Source of the DNA: Chitinophagaceae bacterium
GTDB lineage: Bacteria; Bacteroidota; Bacteroidia; Chitinophagales; Chitinophagaceae
DNA length: 64,000 nt
Assembly: GCA_016722465.1 (NCBI GenBank)
Contig: JADKJC010000013.1
Location: forward strand, 1,116,001-1,180,000
Direction: 5' to 3'
The translations under genes and the position numbers were made by a program. Shown here piece after piece: positions 48,693 to 60,779 of the stretch. The notes below the pieces were generated by a model. That model saw only the letters and a program-made list of their open reading frames with translations, was not told the origin of the DNA and did not search any database. Within the stretch, counting starts at the first letter, position 1, and every line of letters starts with the position of its first letter.

Positions 48693-48740
48693 ATACTACC
48701 GGGTTAAACAACCTGAAAATACAAAAAATAAAAGTGGGAA

Positions 48741-49319
48741 TTAAAAATTTTTCAGCGCCTGCACCACCCTGCTGACGGGTAGCCCCATTACATTATAAAA
48801 ATCCCCGGCAACTGATTTTATTCCCACCACACCAATCCATTCCTGGATGGCATAAGCCCCGGCCTTGTCATAAGGTTGATAGTTGTCTACATAAAAGGCG
48901 ATCTGTTCATCAGTCAACTCATGAAATGCTACCATTGTAATATCAGCAAAATCGGTTTCATTTTCCGGGGAAATGATTACCACACCGGTGATTACTTTAT
49001 GCTGCTGTCCGCTTAGTTTTTTTAAAATGGCAATGGCATCTTCCCTGTCTTTGGGCTTGCCGATCACTTCATCGTTCAGCACTACAATAGTATCTGCAGC
49101 AAGGATGGTCTTATTTTCATTTTCGCTGCCGGCTAAAAAAGCTTTTACCGCAAGGGCTTTGTTTTTTGCAATGTGGATAGCTATTTCATCCACTTCCAAC
49201 CCGGCAGGATAGGTTTCCGCTGTTTCTTTTACAATCACATCAAATGAAATCTCAGCCCATTGTAACAATTGCCTGCGGCGGGGAGATTGGGAAGCCAGGA
49301 TAATGGCAGTTGAATTCAT
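48741..49319 (-). CDS. maf: Maf family nucleotide pyrophosphatase
   Basis: The chosen start at 49319 gives 192 residues, the usual Maf length; an upstream in-frame start at 49388 would overlap the preceding gene by 55 bases. The signature 'ILASQSPRRRQLL' opens the protein, followed by 'LAADTIVVLND' and 'KAGAYAIQEWIGV'. Maf proteins hydrolyse non-canonical or pyrimidine nucleoside triphosphates and can slow septation. It follows the UbiA-type gene by 14 bp. Confidence 0.94.
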   Translation of the reverse strand: MNSTAIILASQSPRRRQLLQWAEISFDVIVKETAETYPAGLEVDEIAIHIAKNKALAVKAFLAGSENENKTILAADTIVVLNDEVIGKPKDREDAIAILKKLSGQQHKVITGVVIISPENETDFADITMVAFHELTDEQIAFYVDNYQPYDKAGAYAIQEWIGVVGIKSVAGDFYNVMGLPVSRVVQALKNF

Positions 49320-49333
49320 TAAAAAATGAGTTT

Positions 49334-50287
49334 TTATAAATAAAATCTTAATAACAGCATGGACAGTATACCGGCAAACATTACCCATTTTATTTTACTG
49401 CTCACAGCATGGTACTGTTCCGTATCCTTTGCTTTGTAAAATTGTTTCAGGATAACCAGCAGCGGAATAACAAGTAGTATTAAACAATATAAAGCACTTA
49501 GCCACCAGCCGGATAAAAGCATGTATACGATGACAACTGCAATAGCCCCTACTAAAACAACCGTCCAAACTCCTACAAATACTTTGGCAGCCGGTACCCC
49601 CCAAACGATGGGCATGGTTTTGCAGTTGTATTTTTCATCTCCTTCCATATCCTCAATATCCTTTACCACTTCTCTAATCAGGGATATAATAAAAGCGAAA
49701 CCTGCATATAAAACAGCAAACTTAAAAATCCGTTTCATTGCAGCAATGATCACTGCCGGCTGACTGAGCGTATTGAGATAAACAGTATTGACAGCCAGGT
49801 ACAGCACAATGATGACCCAGGCAGTAAGCAGCGAGATGATGATATTGCCACTCAATAGCTTTTTCTTAAAACTGGTGGAATAAAACCACAACAATACAGC
49901 ACAACCAATATTGGCCAGCAAAATCACCCTGCTTGTTTTATAGGAAACATAAAAACTAATGATGATGCCGGCAATAGTAATCAAAAAATGTAAAATGATT
50001 GCCCAGCGCCTTTTGATCACTTTTTCCACCACCATTTTCCCGGGCTTATTTACCCGGTCGATATTAATGTCAAAATAGTCGTTAATGATATACCCGGCTG
50101 CAGCAATAAATACAGAAGCCAGTACCAGCATTGCAAATACAGTGGGGGTTAACTTTTGAGTTAGTTGTCCATAAGCCAGGGGAAGGGATGGCATAATGAT
50201 ACAGGAATAAAACAGCAATTGGGTAAGTGCAATGAACAATAAGTTAGGCCATCTTACAAGCCGGAGAAACGAACCTGCTAATTTCAT
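49334..50287 (-). CDS. UbiA-family prenyltransferase (GGGP geranylgeranyltransferase-like)
   Basis: The ATG at 50287 gives 317 residues beginning MKLAGSFLRLVRWPNLLF, the normal UbiA start; an upstream start at 50356 would add a spurious hydrophobic leader. About nine membrane segments are present. The first Asp-rich motif is INDYFDINIDRVN (Asp70, Asp73, Asp77), and the second is KDIEDMEGD. The protein most resembles the branch annotated as digeranylgeranylglyceryl-phosphate synthase-like in Bacteroidota. The exact acceptor is unknown. It heads a probable operon with maf and DUF2851. Confidence 0.9.
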   Translation of the reverse strand: MKLAGSFLRLVRWPNLLFIALTQLLFYSCIIMPSLPLAYGQLTQKLTPTVFAMLVLASVFIAAAGYIINDYFDINIDRVNKPGKMVVEKVIKRRWAIILHFLITIAGIIISFYVSYKTSRVILLANIGCAVLLWFYSTSFKKKLLSGNIIISLLTAWVIIVLYLAVNTVYLNTLSQPAVIIAAMKRIFKFAVLYAGFAFIISLIREVVKDIEDMEGDEKYNCKTMPIVWGVPAAKVFVGVWTVVLVGAIAVVIVYMLLSGWWLSALYCLILLVIPLLVILKQFYKAKDTEQYHAVSSKIKWVMFAGILSMLLLRFYL

Positions 50288-50564
50288 GTTGCTGTTTGTG
50301 CCTGCTAAAATAAGGATTGTAAAAAAGAATACCGCATATAGATACATATATAGCAACCGGCTTCCGCCTTTATCAAAAATCCATTTGAAAACGCCTATTT
50401 TTCAACAGCCCAAAAAGTAATCAACACCTATAAAACAACTGTTTCAAAAAAAAAAATGAAATTGGCCGGAGAACAAGTTTTTTAACTAATTTTAACGCTT
50501 TAAGATTGCAAACCAAAACTAACTGTTTCAACTGGTTGCTATTGTAAATTTAAAAAAACTGCAA

Positions 50565-53113
50565 ATGAATCAATGTTACCAAAACAACAAAAGCAGGTCA
50601 TTTTTGTGGCTTGTGGTATTTCTTCCAGGCCTGTGGTCAGCCAATGTATTTTCCCAAACTATTATTTCTACTGAAACGGGGACAAACTACAACGGTTTGA
50701 GTGGCGTATTGGCTACTACCCCAACCCCTGCACCCTGTGCAGTCACTTTTGTGATACAGAATACAACAGCAAACCCCATTACATTAAAAGAAGTTGATTC
50801 CCATTGCAAAACAGGGCAAAACGGTACTACACAAAAGCTTTGGTACAGTACTACCTCTTTATCGGGTGCAGTAACCATCTCTACACCAGCCTGGACGCTT
50901 ATTGGAACAGGTACGGCTCTTTCTATCCCTGCTGATGATATTTATCCTGTTTTAACCGGGTTGTCTTTTACAATTCCTGCAGGTGCTCAATATCGTTTTG
51001 CACTGGAATCAAGCAACGGTGTTTCTTACACCAACCTTGCCAGTGCACCAACCCCCAACACATTTACAGTAGGTGGTGTTAGCTTAAAAGTAGGTGATGC
51101 AACGGTAGGTGCTGCAAGTGTTGGGTACGGAGGTGGCTTTCCAAGTCCGGCAAATAACCCACGCTTTTTTACAGGCCGTGTAGTACTGTGTACCACAACT
51201 ACACCTGCTACTGCACCTGTATTATCAGCAGACACTGCTATTTGTGGTAGCTCATCCGCTACTTTACGTGTTACAGGTGGCAGCCTTAATAATGCTACCG
51301 CCTGGAAGTGGTACACTGGCAGTTGTGGTGGTACTTTGGTTGGTACCGGCGCTTCATTAACTGTAACTCCTACCGCCACTAGTACCTATTATGTTCGTGG
51401 CGAAGGTGGTTGTGCATCAGCACCGGGTGCTTGCTCCCAGGTATTGGTAACAGTAAGGCCAACACCTGGAGCTCCGGTGATCAATACGGTAGCACCAATT
51501 TGTGCAGGCGGCGTAGCACACCTTGTCATCAATCCATTTACATTAGGCACAGTGCCAACACCTGATAGTGTAACCGTAACTTCCCCAACACTTGCTATTG
51601 CAGTACCGGACAATACCGACCAGGGTGTTAGCACCAACTTAACCATACCAGCGTTGCCAGCGGGATCACAGATTACAAGTATAGATGTTACATTAAGCAT
51701 GGTGCATACTTATCCCGGTGATATGATATTCAACCTGAAAGCACCCAATGGTGAAATTGCCAACCTGTATAAATACAACGGAGGTACTTTTACCGGTAAC
51801 AATGGTAACCTGGTTGGCGCAGGATGGTTCAACACGGTAACCAGCTCACGTGCTACAAGGGCATATAGCTCTGTAACTGCTGCCCCCTATAATTATGGAG
51901 TAGGACCCTATGCCCCAGACCTTATCAATGGTGGTGTAACCGGACCTACAGTAACAGATCCAGCCGGATTTGCATCTACTGCTGCTGCGATGGCTGATTT
52001 ATATACTACTCCGAATGGAGTATGGACATTGGCAATGGCGGATGGAGGACCTGGTGACCTTGGAACACTAACCAAATGGGTTATTAAGATCAGGTACAAC
52101 AAATACCAGCAAATAGCATCTACCCCTGCAATATGGACACCGGGTGCAACTTTGTTTACGGATGCAGGTGCGGTAACTCCTTATGATGGCGTTACTCCAA
52201 GGCTGGATATTTATGCAAAACCAGCAGTAACCACTACTTATACTGCAGTATCCACCAATGCTGGTTGTTCTTCAGTTCCAACAAGTTCAACAGTAACTGT
52301 AAACAATCCAGTTACTGTTACCGGCAATCCTGCCAATGCTGCAATTTGTGAATTTGGCAGCACTAAGTTTGGGGTAACTGCAAGCGGCACTTCACCTTCT
52401 TACCAGTGGACAGTAAACAATGGAACTACCACTACCAACCTGACAAACGATGCCAATTATGCAGGCGTTACTACAGACACATTAAAAGTTACCGATGCTC
52501 CTGCTGCATGGGATGGATACAAATACAGTCGCATTGTAAAAAGTGTTACTCCCTGTACCACATCTGATACTTCGGCAAACGGGGTATTAACGGTTAATCC
52601 AACGCCTGTAGTTTCCTTATCGGTTGCTCCTTACACCAGGTTGTTACCAGGTCTTACCACTACGCTTTCTGTGGCTTCAACACCTGCAGCAGCTTCATAC
52701 AACTGGATCAAGAATGACATTGGTTTCCCTGCGGCAACCGCCAGTTCTTACACTGCAACCATTGATGACCAGGGTATATATAAAGTTGGCGTTGTTGACG
52801 TAAATGGTTGTTCAGACACATCCAATACTATTGTGATCACTGATTCTGTATCTTCAAAAATGTTCATCTTCCTAATCCAAACAATGGTCATTTCTCTATC
52901 AGCTATTACAGTCTTAAAGGCAACGTATTGGCAAGAGTAGTTACCATTTACGATTCAAAAGGAGCGTTGGTACTGGATAAAGTTTTCGAAGTAGGTAAAC
53001 CATATGACAAAATGGATATCGATTTCAGCAGACTTCAAAGAGGTCTTTATATTGTTAACCTGCTTGACCGCAATGGTAATAAGATTGCTACCGGCAAAGT
53101 AGTGGTTCAATAA
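50565..53113 (+). CDS. T9SS-secreted surface protein, type A sorting domain, one frameshift
   Basis: The long frame (50565-52940) encodes a signal peptide (LVVFLPGLWSANVFSQ), a beta domain, Ig-like segments, and a proprotein convertase P-domain-like region around residues 330-510 (SQITSIDVTLSMVHTYPGDM, GVWTLAMADGGPGDLGTLTKW). It then stops in the wrong frame. The +1 frame (to 53113) carries the expected tail: NVHLPNPNNGHFSISYYS, then 'YDSKGALVLDKVF' and a terminal 'GKVVVQ', a T9SS type A sorting domain. Adding one A to the A5 run at 52856-52860 joins them into 849 residues. P-domain-like modules are known to stabilise proteases, but here no protease domain is visible. A terminator follows at 53139. 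Confidence 0.88.
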
Positions 53114-53138
53114 TAACTAAATTGATTAATTTTTATAT

Positions 53139-53168
53139 ATCCCGGCTAGGTTAGCCGGGATTTTTTTT
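53139..53168 (+). terminator. Rho-independent terminator
   Basis: Strong hairpin ATCCCGGCTA/TAGCCGGGAT with eight T following, 26 bp after the frameshift-corrected stop at 53113. Its position supports that stop as the true end of the gene. Confidence 0.92.
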
Positions 53169-54342
53169 CGAATGTATTTAGCAGCATAACGACCATTTGC
53201 CCGGATGATGTGGGTAAACAGCAGGCGATTCAATAACGTTAGCTTAATCTATCTTGGTTAATACTTATTCATAGTAAGCAAGTTTGCTGTTATTCAACAA
53301 TCATATGGACTGATATATTCCCACATCTCCGGCATCGCTTTCTATTGGAAGTATGATAAGTGAGTGTGCCGAGATTTAAGCGTTTGATAAAACTCAAAAG
53401 CCCTGTCAGCAATAGATATAGAAATGCAACCGAAATGATGCTTACCCTAATAGTACCAGTGCTAAGGTTAGTGATAATCATTAAAAAATGAAAGCCGGGA
53501 ACATAAATATTGGCAGTAGTTATTTATTATTGATTGCACTTCCTGGCAAAAGATCGGCATTTTTTTGATGTTTATTACCTGATGATTCAAATGATTTCCA
53601 CCATAGCAGGACCAGTAATATCCAACCAACCTATTTTCCGGATTTTATGTGAGCTTCAGCATCAATGTTAATTCAAGTATACAGTTATTGTCTCAACCTA
53701 ACTATTTACTACCCGTTGAAATACCTCACCCTTTCTTTTCTGCTGCATTTCAATGTGTATATCTGTGCAGACCAGTATTCAGCATGAAGGCAAATTGCCG
53801 TTTGTTTCCAATAAAAGCTCCTTAAAAGGTTACCGTAAAAATCTTTGATGTGGACTGATTCACCATTCATTTTTTCTAAGGGAAATGCACAAGGCTATAA
53901 AATCTGCAAAGTTATTTTATGCCTGTAGTGATTGAAGTTATTTTTAATATGGGAGGCTTTTCAATTCAACTGTTAACACAATGCCCTGTTATACACCAAG
54001 GTTAATACTAAAATTTACAGCGGTTGATATTAAAAATAAAACTGAGCGCTTTAAAAATTAGTGTTGTAAATACTGTTGCTGATTGTAATATCATTATCAA
54101 TTTTTTAACCCTTATTTTAACTGATATAATCATTACTATCGTGTCAACACTCTGCAAGGGCTTAAAAAATCACAAAGATGTAATCATTGAAAACATTGAT
54201 ATAAAATCACCATGACACACCAGGTTATTTTATTTAATAATTACCACAGACCGATCAATAATATTACACGGCTAATCTCAATAAATTCAGGCGTTTCAAT
54301 TATTCCCATTTATGGCATCGTGAAGAGTTTGATTTCTGCAAT
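53169..54342. other. Gene-free AT-rich intergenic stretch between convergent genes
   Basis: Nearly 1.2 kb lies between the terminators of two convergent T9SS genes. Short frames at 53290-53481 (minus) and 54024-54215 (plus) have no ribosome-binding site or recognisable sequence, so I do not call them. I see no tRNA, repeat or mobile element. Confidence 0.5.
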
Positions 54343-54371
54343 AAAAAATCCCGGGTATAGATACCCGGGAT
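54343..54371 (-). terminator. Rho-independent terminator of the SprB-repeat gene
   Basis: Inverted repeat ATCCCGGGTAT/ATACCCGGGAT at 54348-54371, followed on the minus strand by a T-tract, 27 bp after the gene's stop at 54398. Confidence 0.9.
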
Positions 54372-54397
54372 AAAGTTATTAAGCAGTTGTAATTATT

Positions 54398-57300
54398 TTA
54401 TCTTACCAGTATCACAGATCCTTTCATCTCAACTGCTCTTCCATTTTTGCCCTTTCCTTTCAACATCCAGACGTAAGCACCGGCAGGTTGGTTGAGTCCT
54501 TTAAAAGTACCATCCCAACCTTCCATAAAGCGGCTGGTTTCAAATATTGCCTGGCCATAGCGGTTATAGATTCTGAAGTAATCCGTACTGTTTATTCCAA
54601 CCAGTATTGGTCTGAAAATATCATTGATGCCATCTCCATTAGGTGTAAATGCATTCGGCACATAATAGGTGGGCCAACAAATACATTGACCTTAACTGTA
54701 TCAGTTGCCCGGCACCCGGCCTGGTTGATAGCAATTACTGATAATTGGTAATAATTGGTATCAGGATGAAAAGTACCTGGCTGGGCTACAGGTTGAAATA
54801 TCGCTGTAGGGTTGCCAATCTGATCATTTGACAACGTCACTCCGGCAGGGAACGACCATTGGTAAGTACCTCCAACCCCTGCGCCACTTGCTGTCAATTG
54901 GTGAGGTGCATTGAGTACTGCATTGGTGTCATTTCCTGCAAATGCATATACGGGTGGAAGCATATTTACCAATACAGAATCACTGACAGAGAAGTTACAA
55001 CCATAATTATCGGTTACAGTAACCACATAGTATGTTTTAAGATCCTTGGGCCTTGCGGTAACAACAGTTGTATCTGCTTTACCATCGAGCAAAGATGCCT
55101 GGCTCCACAAATAATTTACTGTACCGGAAAGATTAGAAGCGCTGGCACGTAAAACAACGGTGGTATCATAACAGATCACCACATCAGCACCGGCATCGGG
55201 TTTAGGCTTGCGCAATACATTTACCAGGATGCTGTCAGACAGTGTACAAATACCCCATTGGGCAGTTAACTTATATTTAGTAGTATCTGCCGGGGTCGCT
55301 TTCGGGTTTTTGATATCCGCCTTATCAAGCGAAGATGATGGACTGTATGTGAAAATAGTAGTTCCGCCATTGGTAAGCGGAGTTAACACAACGCTTTGTT
55401 CCGCACAAATTGTTGTATCTCTTCCAAGATCGAGGAACATGGTAAATACAGAATCCACCACTACATTCACGTTTGCCTTACATCCTTTAGCGTCTGCTGC
55501 TGTAACCTTATATGATCCTGCAATTACAGCGAAAGAAGACAATGCCTGGTACCCTGTTAAGCCTGCCACATCCAATGTATACGTATAAGGCAAGGTACCA
55601 CCGGCTGCAGTCACTACAATCTGTCCATCAGGATTTCCGGAACAGGTTGAAGGCGTTGTTGCTACCAATGAATTGGTAAGTACAGCAGGTTCTGTAATAG
55701 TAATGGCTGAATCTATCTGGCAGCTGTTGGCATCCCTCACATGTATGGTATGAGGCCCTGCACCTACTCCTGTAAACCCTTTGGAAACGCTATAGCTTCC
55801 TGCATCCATCGCAAACTGGTAAGGCATAACACCAAGGGAGGCATTTACCGTAATCGTACCATTAAGCAAACTGTTGCAGGTTGGCCTTACAATACTGAGT
55901 GAGTCAATTTTTATTTTCGGATCATTACCAACAACTGATGTGATGGTTTTTGTACATCCGGCACTGTCAACAATGGTAACATCATAACTGCCGGAGAACA
56001 GGCTTCCGAAACTATTGCCCGGTTGCGGCTGTGCACCCGGTACGGAACTGAGTGTGTAAGTAAAGGGTGCAATACCTGCCGATACATTCACCACAATGCT
56101 ACCGTTTGGTACCGATGCACAGGATGCATTCTTAATAATGGATGCACTGGTCAATACTCCTGGATTATTACCCAGATTTTGAACTGGAGAATTCAATATA
56201 CATCCGGCAGTATCTTTTATTGTAATCGTATATGGGTTAGCAGCAAGTTTACGGAATACACTGTCATACTGGTAAGTAACGCCACCGTCCAATGAATACC
56301 TGAATACAGGAGTGCCTGTAGCAGGTTTTACAATAATGGCACCTGTTGCAGAACCTGTACAGGCAGCTTTTACCAATGTATAGTTTGCGGTAACGCCTAT
56401 ATTATTATTAACGGTTACGGGTGGTGCATCATAAGTACAACCCAGTCCGTCACGAACTTTGATATTATAACTGCCGCCTGCAAGATTCCGGATGGTATCC
56501 AATGCCGGGAAAGTGATGCCACCATCAGCAGAATAACTGAATGGTGCAATGCCAATCGTAGGTGTGATAATGATCTTGCCATTACTTACACCAGAGCAAG
56601 AGGCATTTACCGTTGCAAATATTGCCCCCACACCAGGGTTATTGCTATTCACCGTTACTGCTGGTGAATCATAAATACAACCTACCGCATCTTTTACCTT
56701 AATATTATAAATACCCCCAGCCAGGTTCCGGATGGTATCTAAGACTGGGTATGTAACACCTCCATCAATTGAATAAGAGAATGGAGCGATACCTGTTGTT
56801 GGCCTGATAATAATCTGGCCCGTACTGGCTACAGCACAGGCTGAGTTAATCGTGGTAAAGGTTGCGGTAACTCCAATATTATTACTAACCGTTACGGGGG
56901 GTGCGTCATAAGTGCAACCCAACCCATCCCGTACTTTAATATTGTAAACCCCTCCCGCCAAATTCCGGATGGTATCCAGTGCAGGGAATGTTAAACCGCC
57001 ATCCGTAGAATAACTGAATGGAGCAATACCGATGGTTGGTGTGATTATGATCTGACCGGTGCTGACACCAGTACAGGCAGAGTTGACAGTTGCAAATGTT
57101 GCACCCACTCCCGGATTATTACTACTCACTGTTACTGGAGGAGCATCAAAAATACAACCCACCGCATCTTTTACTTTAATATTATAAACACCGCCAGCCA
57201 GGTTGCGGATGGTATCTAATGCAGGATAGGTAACACCTCCATCAATTGAATAATAAAACGGGGCAATGCCTGTTGTTGGATTAATGATGATCTGGCCGGT

Positions 57301-60300
57301 GCTTGCTGCTGAACAGGCAGAATTAATAGTAGTGAAGGTTGCGGTAACACCGATATTATTGTTAACAGTTACAGGTGGTGAATCGTACACACAACCCACT
57401 GCGTCTTTTACTTTGATATTGTAGCTGCCGGATGCAAGGTTCCGAATGGTATCCAGTGCAGGGTAAGTTAAGCCCCCATCTGTAGAATAATAGAAAGGTG
57501 CTGTTCCTGCTGTTGGCGTAATCACTATCTGTCCCGTACTAATGCCTGAGCAGGCTGAGTTAATCGTGGTAAAGGTTGCAGTAACCCCAATATTATTACT
57601 AACCGTTACGGGTGGTGCGTCATAAGTGCAACCCAACCCATCCCGTACTTTAATATTGTAAACCCCTCCCGCCAAATTCCGGATGGTATCCAGTGCAGGG
57701 AATGTTAAACCGCCATCCGTAGAATAACTGAATGGAGCAATACCGATGGTTGGTGTGATTATGATCTGACCGGTGCTGACACCAGTACAGGCAGAGTTGA
57801 CAGTTGCAAATGTTGCACCCACTCCCGGATTATTACTACTCACTGTTACTGGAGGAGCATCATAAATACAACCCACCGCATCTTTTACTTTAATATTATA
57901 AACACCGCCAGCCAGGTTGCGGATGGTATCTAATGCAGGATAGGTAACACCTCCATCAATTGAATAATAAAACGGGGCAATGCCTGTTGTTGGATTAATG
58001 ATGATCTGGCCGGTGCTTGCTGCTGAACAGGCAGAATTAATAGTAGTGAAGGTTGCGGTAACACCGATATTATTGTTAACAGTTACAGGTGGTGAATCAT
58101 AAATACAACCCACTGCGTCTTTTACTTTGATATTGTAGCTGCCGGATGCAAGGTTCCGAATGGTATCCAGTGCAGGGTAAGTTAAGCCCCCATCTGTAGA
58201 ATAATAGAAAGGCGCTGTTCCTGCTGTTGGCGTAATCACTATCTGGCCCGTACTAACGCCTGAGCAGGCGGAATTAATTGTAGTGAAGGTTGCAGTAACC
58301 CCAATATTATTACTAACCGTTACGGGGGTGAATCATAAATACAACCCACTGCATCTTTTACTTTGACATTGTAGCTGCCGGATGCAAGGTTCCGGATAGT
58401 ATCCATTGCAGGGTAAGTTAAGCCCCCATCTGTAGAATAATAGAAAGGCGCTGTTCCTGCTGTTGGCGTAATCACTATCTGTCCCGTACTAACGCCTGAG
58501 CAGGCGGAATTAATTGTAGTGAAGGTTGCTGTAACACCAATATTATTACTAACAGTTACGGGTGGTGAATCATAAATACAACCCACTGCATCTTTTACTT
58601 TGATATTGTAGCTGCCCGATGCAAGGTTCCTGATAGTATCCAATGCAGGATAGGTAAGCCCTCCGTCGGTAGAATAATAAAATGGTGCTGTTCCTGCTGT
58701 TGGCGAAATCACTATCTGGCCGGTACTAACGCCTGAGCAGGCTGAGTTAATCGTGGTAAAGGTTGCAGTAACCCCAATATTATTACTAACCGTTACGGGT
58801 GGTGAATCATAAATACAACCCACTGCATCTTTTACTTTGATATTGTAGCTGCCGGATGCAAGGCTCCGAATGGTATCCAGTGCAGGGTAAGTAAGCCCTC
58901 CATCAGTAGAATAATAAAATGGTGCTGTTCCTGCTGTTGGCGTAATCACTATCTGGCCGGTGCTAACACCTGTACAGGCAGAGTTAATACTTGAAAAAGT
59001 AGCAGTAACCCCAGCACTATTATTAACAAGCTGGGTAAATGAGTAAGTACATCCGCTTGCATCTTTAACCTTAACCTGATAGGAATTGCCACCAGCCAAG
59101 CCAGTTAACACAGTTCCATTTTGGTAAGTAGTTCCATCGTCACTTGAATATTGAAATGGTGCTGTTCCAGAAGATGGCTGAACAACGGTGATGGAGCCAT
59201 TGGCTACACCCAGACAGGATGCGTTGGTTGATGTGGCAGTGGTAGTAAAGCTTACATCGCTGTTAACATCGCTGTTAAACACATAAGTACAGCCAGCATT
59301 GTCTTTAACCGTAACTACATGCGTGCCGGCCCCAAGGCCATTAAAAACACTGTCAGTTTGGTAAATGGTCATTGTATCAATAAGGAATGTAAAACCGGCT
59401 ATCCCCTGACTAACATGTACAGCAATGGAACCATTTGAAACTCCCGGGCAGGATGTATTGGTAGATACCGCTGAAGCAATAAGCGGTGAGGTAGAAGTTA
59501 CATCCACTTCTTTTGAGTTGGTGCAAATACCTGTTTTATCATGAACCAATACCGTGTAATGTCCCGGGGCTGTTGTAAAAGAAGGAGAATCCTGATAGGT
59601 AACTCCGTTGTCGATTGAATATTCATAATTAGCACCAAGCGGAGCCGTTACAGTAATGGTGCCATTCCCACCACAAACTGCCTGTGTAGTATCGGCAGTA
59701 ACAGGTGGGACTGAGGTGTTTTTTATTACATTCACTGTATCATAACCATATACTTCAACTGTTGGATCATCAATTTTGAGATAGGTTGATTTGATAACAT
59801 AAAGACCAGATGCAGCCGGGCAAAAATTTGGAAAACTAACAGCAAAAACACTGCTGCTGACGCTGGTAGTATCACCCGTTGCAACTACAGCGCCTCCATT
59901 ATCTAAAAGTTCAACCCGTTGAAAAAGTGACGGCCCATCTTTTGGCGTAAATCTCCATGCTTCATTCATACCCACACTACCCCAGGGTGCATCAGAAGCA
60001 GCTCTCCCCGGCGCCATAATCCCTTTGTCCTGGTCATAATTTTGAAGTCCTACCATTGCCCGGCCTTCATTCCAGCCCGGGCATATCTGCTTATCGTAAA
60101 TATAGATATCAATAACACCGGTTGATTCGTTGAGAATGATCTGGTGGGTATTTTTAAAACTTGCATTACAAGAAGTCAAAAAAAGCGGAATCTCAAAAAA
60201 AGCCAGAATCCATCTTCTGTATGGAGCAACCCCATCAACCTGGTAGTAAACTTTTTTGTTGGGGGATGGTGGGGCGAAAATATCAATGTCATGATATGGT

Positions 60301-60779
60301 CCCATGATAATAGCCCGGTCATACAAAGTGCTTGGAAGGTCTTCTGGCGTTCCGGCAGTAGCCCCCAATCCAAAGCCGGTACTCAAAATGCCATAATGAC
60401 AAAACCCGTTTGCATTGGCATCATCAAATGAAATGATTCCATTAGAGCCTGCCACCAACTGTGAATAATAAATACCGTAAAAAGGGAAATCGAACGGTAA
60501 TGGTATTACCTGTGTGTACTCGTCATCCCTGTTGATATTGGTTGGGGACCCCTGTACATTTGAAGACGGTATCTGCACAGAACAAAAGCCAGAATTTAAA
60601 GGAGAAACTACATAATCATCCGCAAGGGAATGGATATTAGGAATGTAGCCCTGTAAAGTAATACAACTCTCTGTACAACTCAGAACAGTATCCCTGGTGC
60701 AATTAAAGACAAAACCACTTTGAGCTGTTGCTGATAACGCAAAAAATAGCAAAAAGATTACGAGTAGATTTTTTCTCAT
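54398..60779 (-). CDS. SprB-repeat T9SS adhesin, type B (gliding) sorting domain, two frameshifts
   Basis: Three frames form one gene. The first (60779 to 58320) has a signal peptide (LLVIFLLFFALSATAQ) and an N-terminal domain of about 400 residues, then SprB-type repeats. It stops at a G5 run (58324-58328), where sister repeats have one more base. The middle frame (58319 to about 54670) continues the repeats, then has PKD/Ig-like domains. It shifts again at 54668, beyond which the third frame gives 'VPNAFTPNGDGINDIFRP', the type B sorting domain, ending VILVR at 54398. Adding both bases yields 2127 residues. About 18 repeats of about 80 residues are present. SprB-like proteins are mobile surface adhesins moved by the gliding machinery, so this is likely a related cargo. 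A terminator follows. Confidence 0.88.
56397..59010 (-). repeat. Array of about 11 near-identical SprB-type repeats (about 237-240 bp each)
   Basis: Each unit encodes about 79-80 residues with a GVTATFTTINSACSG start, a middle 'STDGGLTYPALDTIRNLA' and an end 'KDAVGCIYDSPPVTV'. Two Cys per unit may form a disulfide. Units 4-14 of the protein are almost the same. More diverged units flank the array on both sides. Confidence 0.9.
56870..58310 (-). repeat. 714-bp tandem duplication of a three-repeat block
   Basis: Matching stretches recur exactly 714 bp apart (for example 57007 and 57721, 57541 and 58255), a multiple of three. The duplicated block holds three non-identical SprB units (80+79+79 codons), so a whole trio was copied in frame. 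Confidence 0.8.

Noticed and set aside
53290-53481. 63-codon minus-strand frame with a hydrophobic segment and a Cys pair
   Set aside because: It has no start signal or neighbouring partner, and the hydrophobic run is what AT-rich noncoding DNA often gives.
54592-58239. Separate gene starting with GTG inside the SprB repeats
   Set aside because: The apparent start is an internal Val codon of a repeat. The frame continues upstream to the G5 frameshift at 58324-58328.
56397-59010. CRISPR array suggested by regular repeats
   Set aside because: Units of about 237-240 bp are coding, in frame and nearly continuous, without short repeats or variable spacers.
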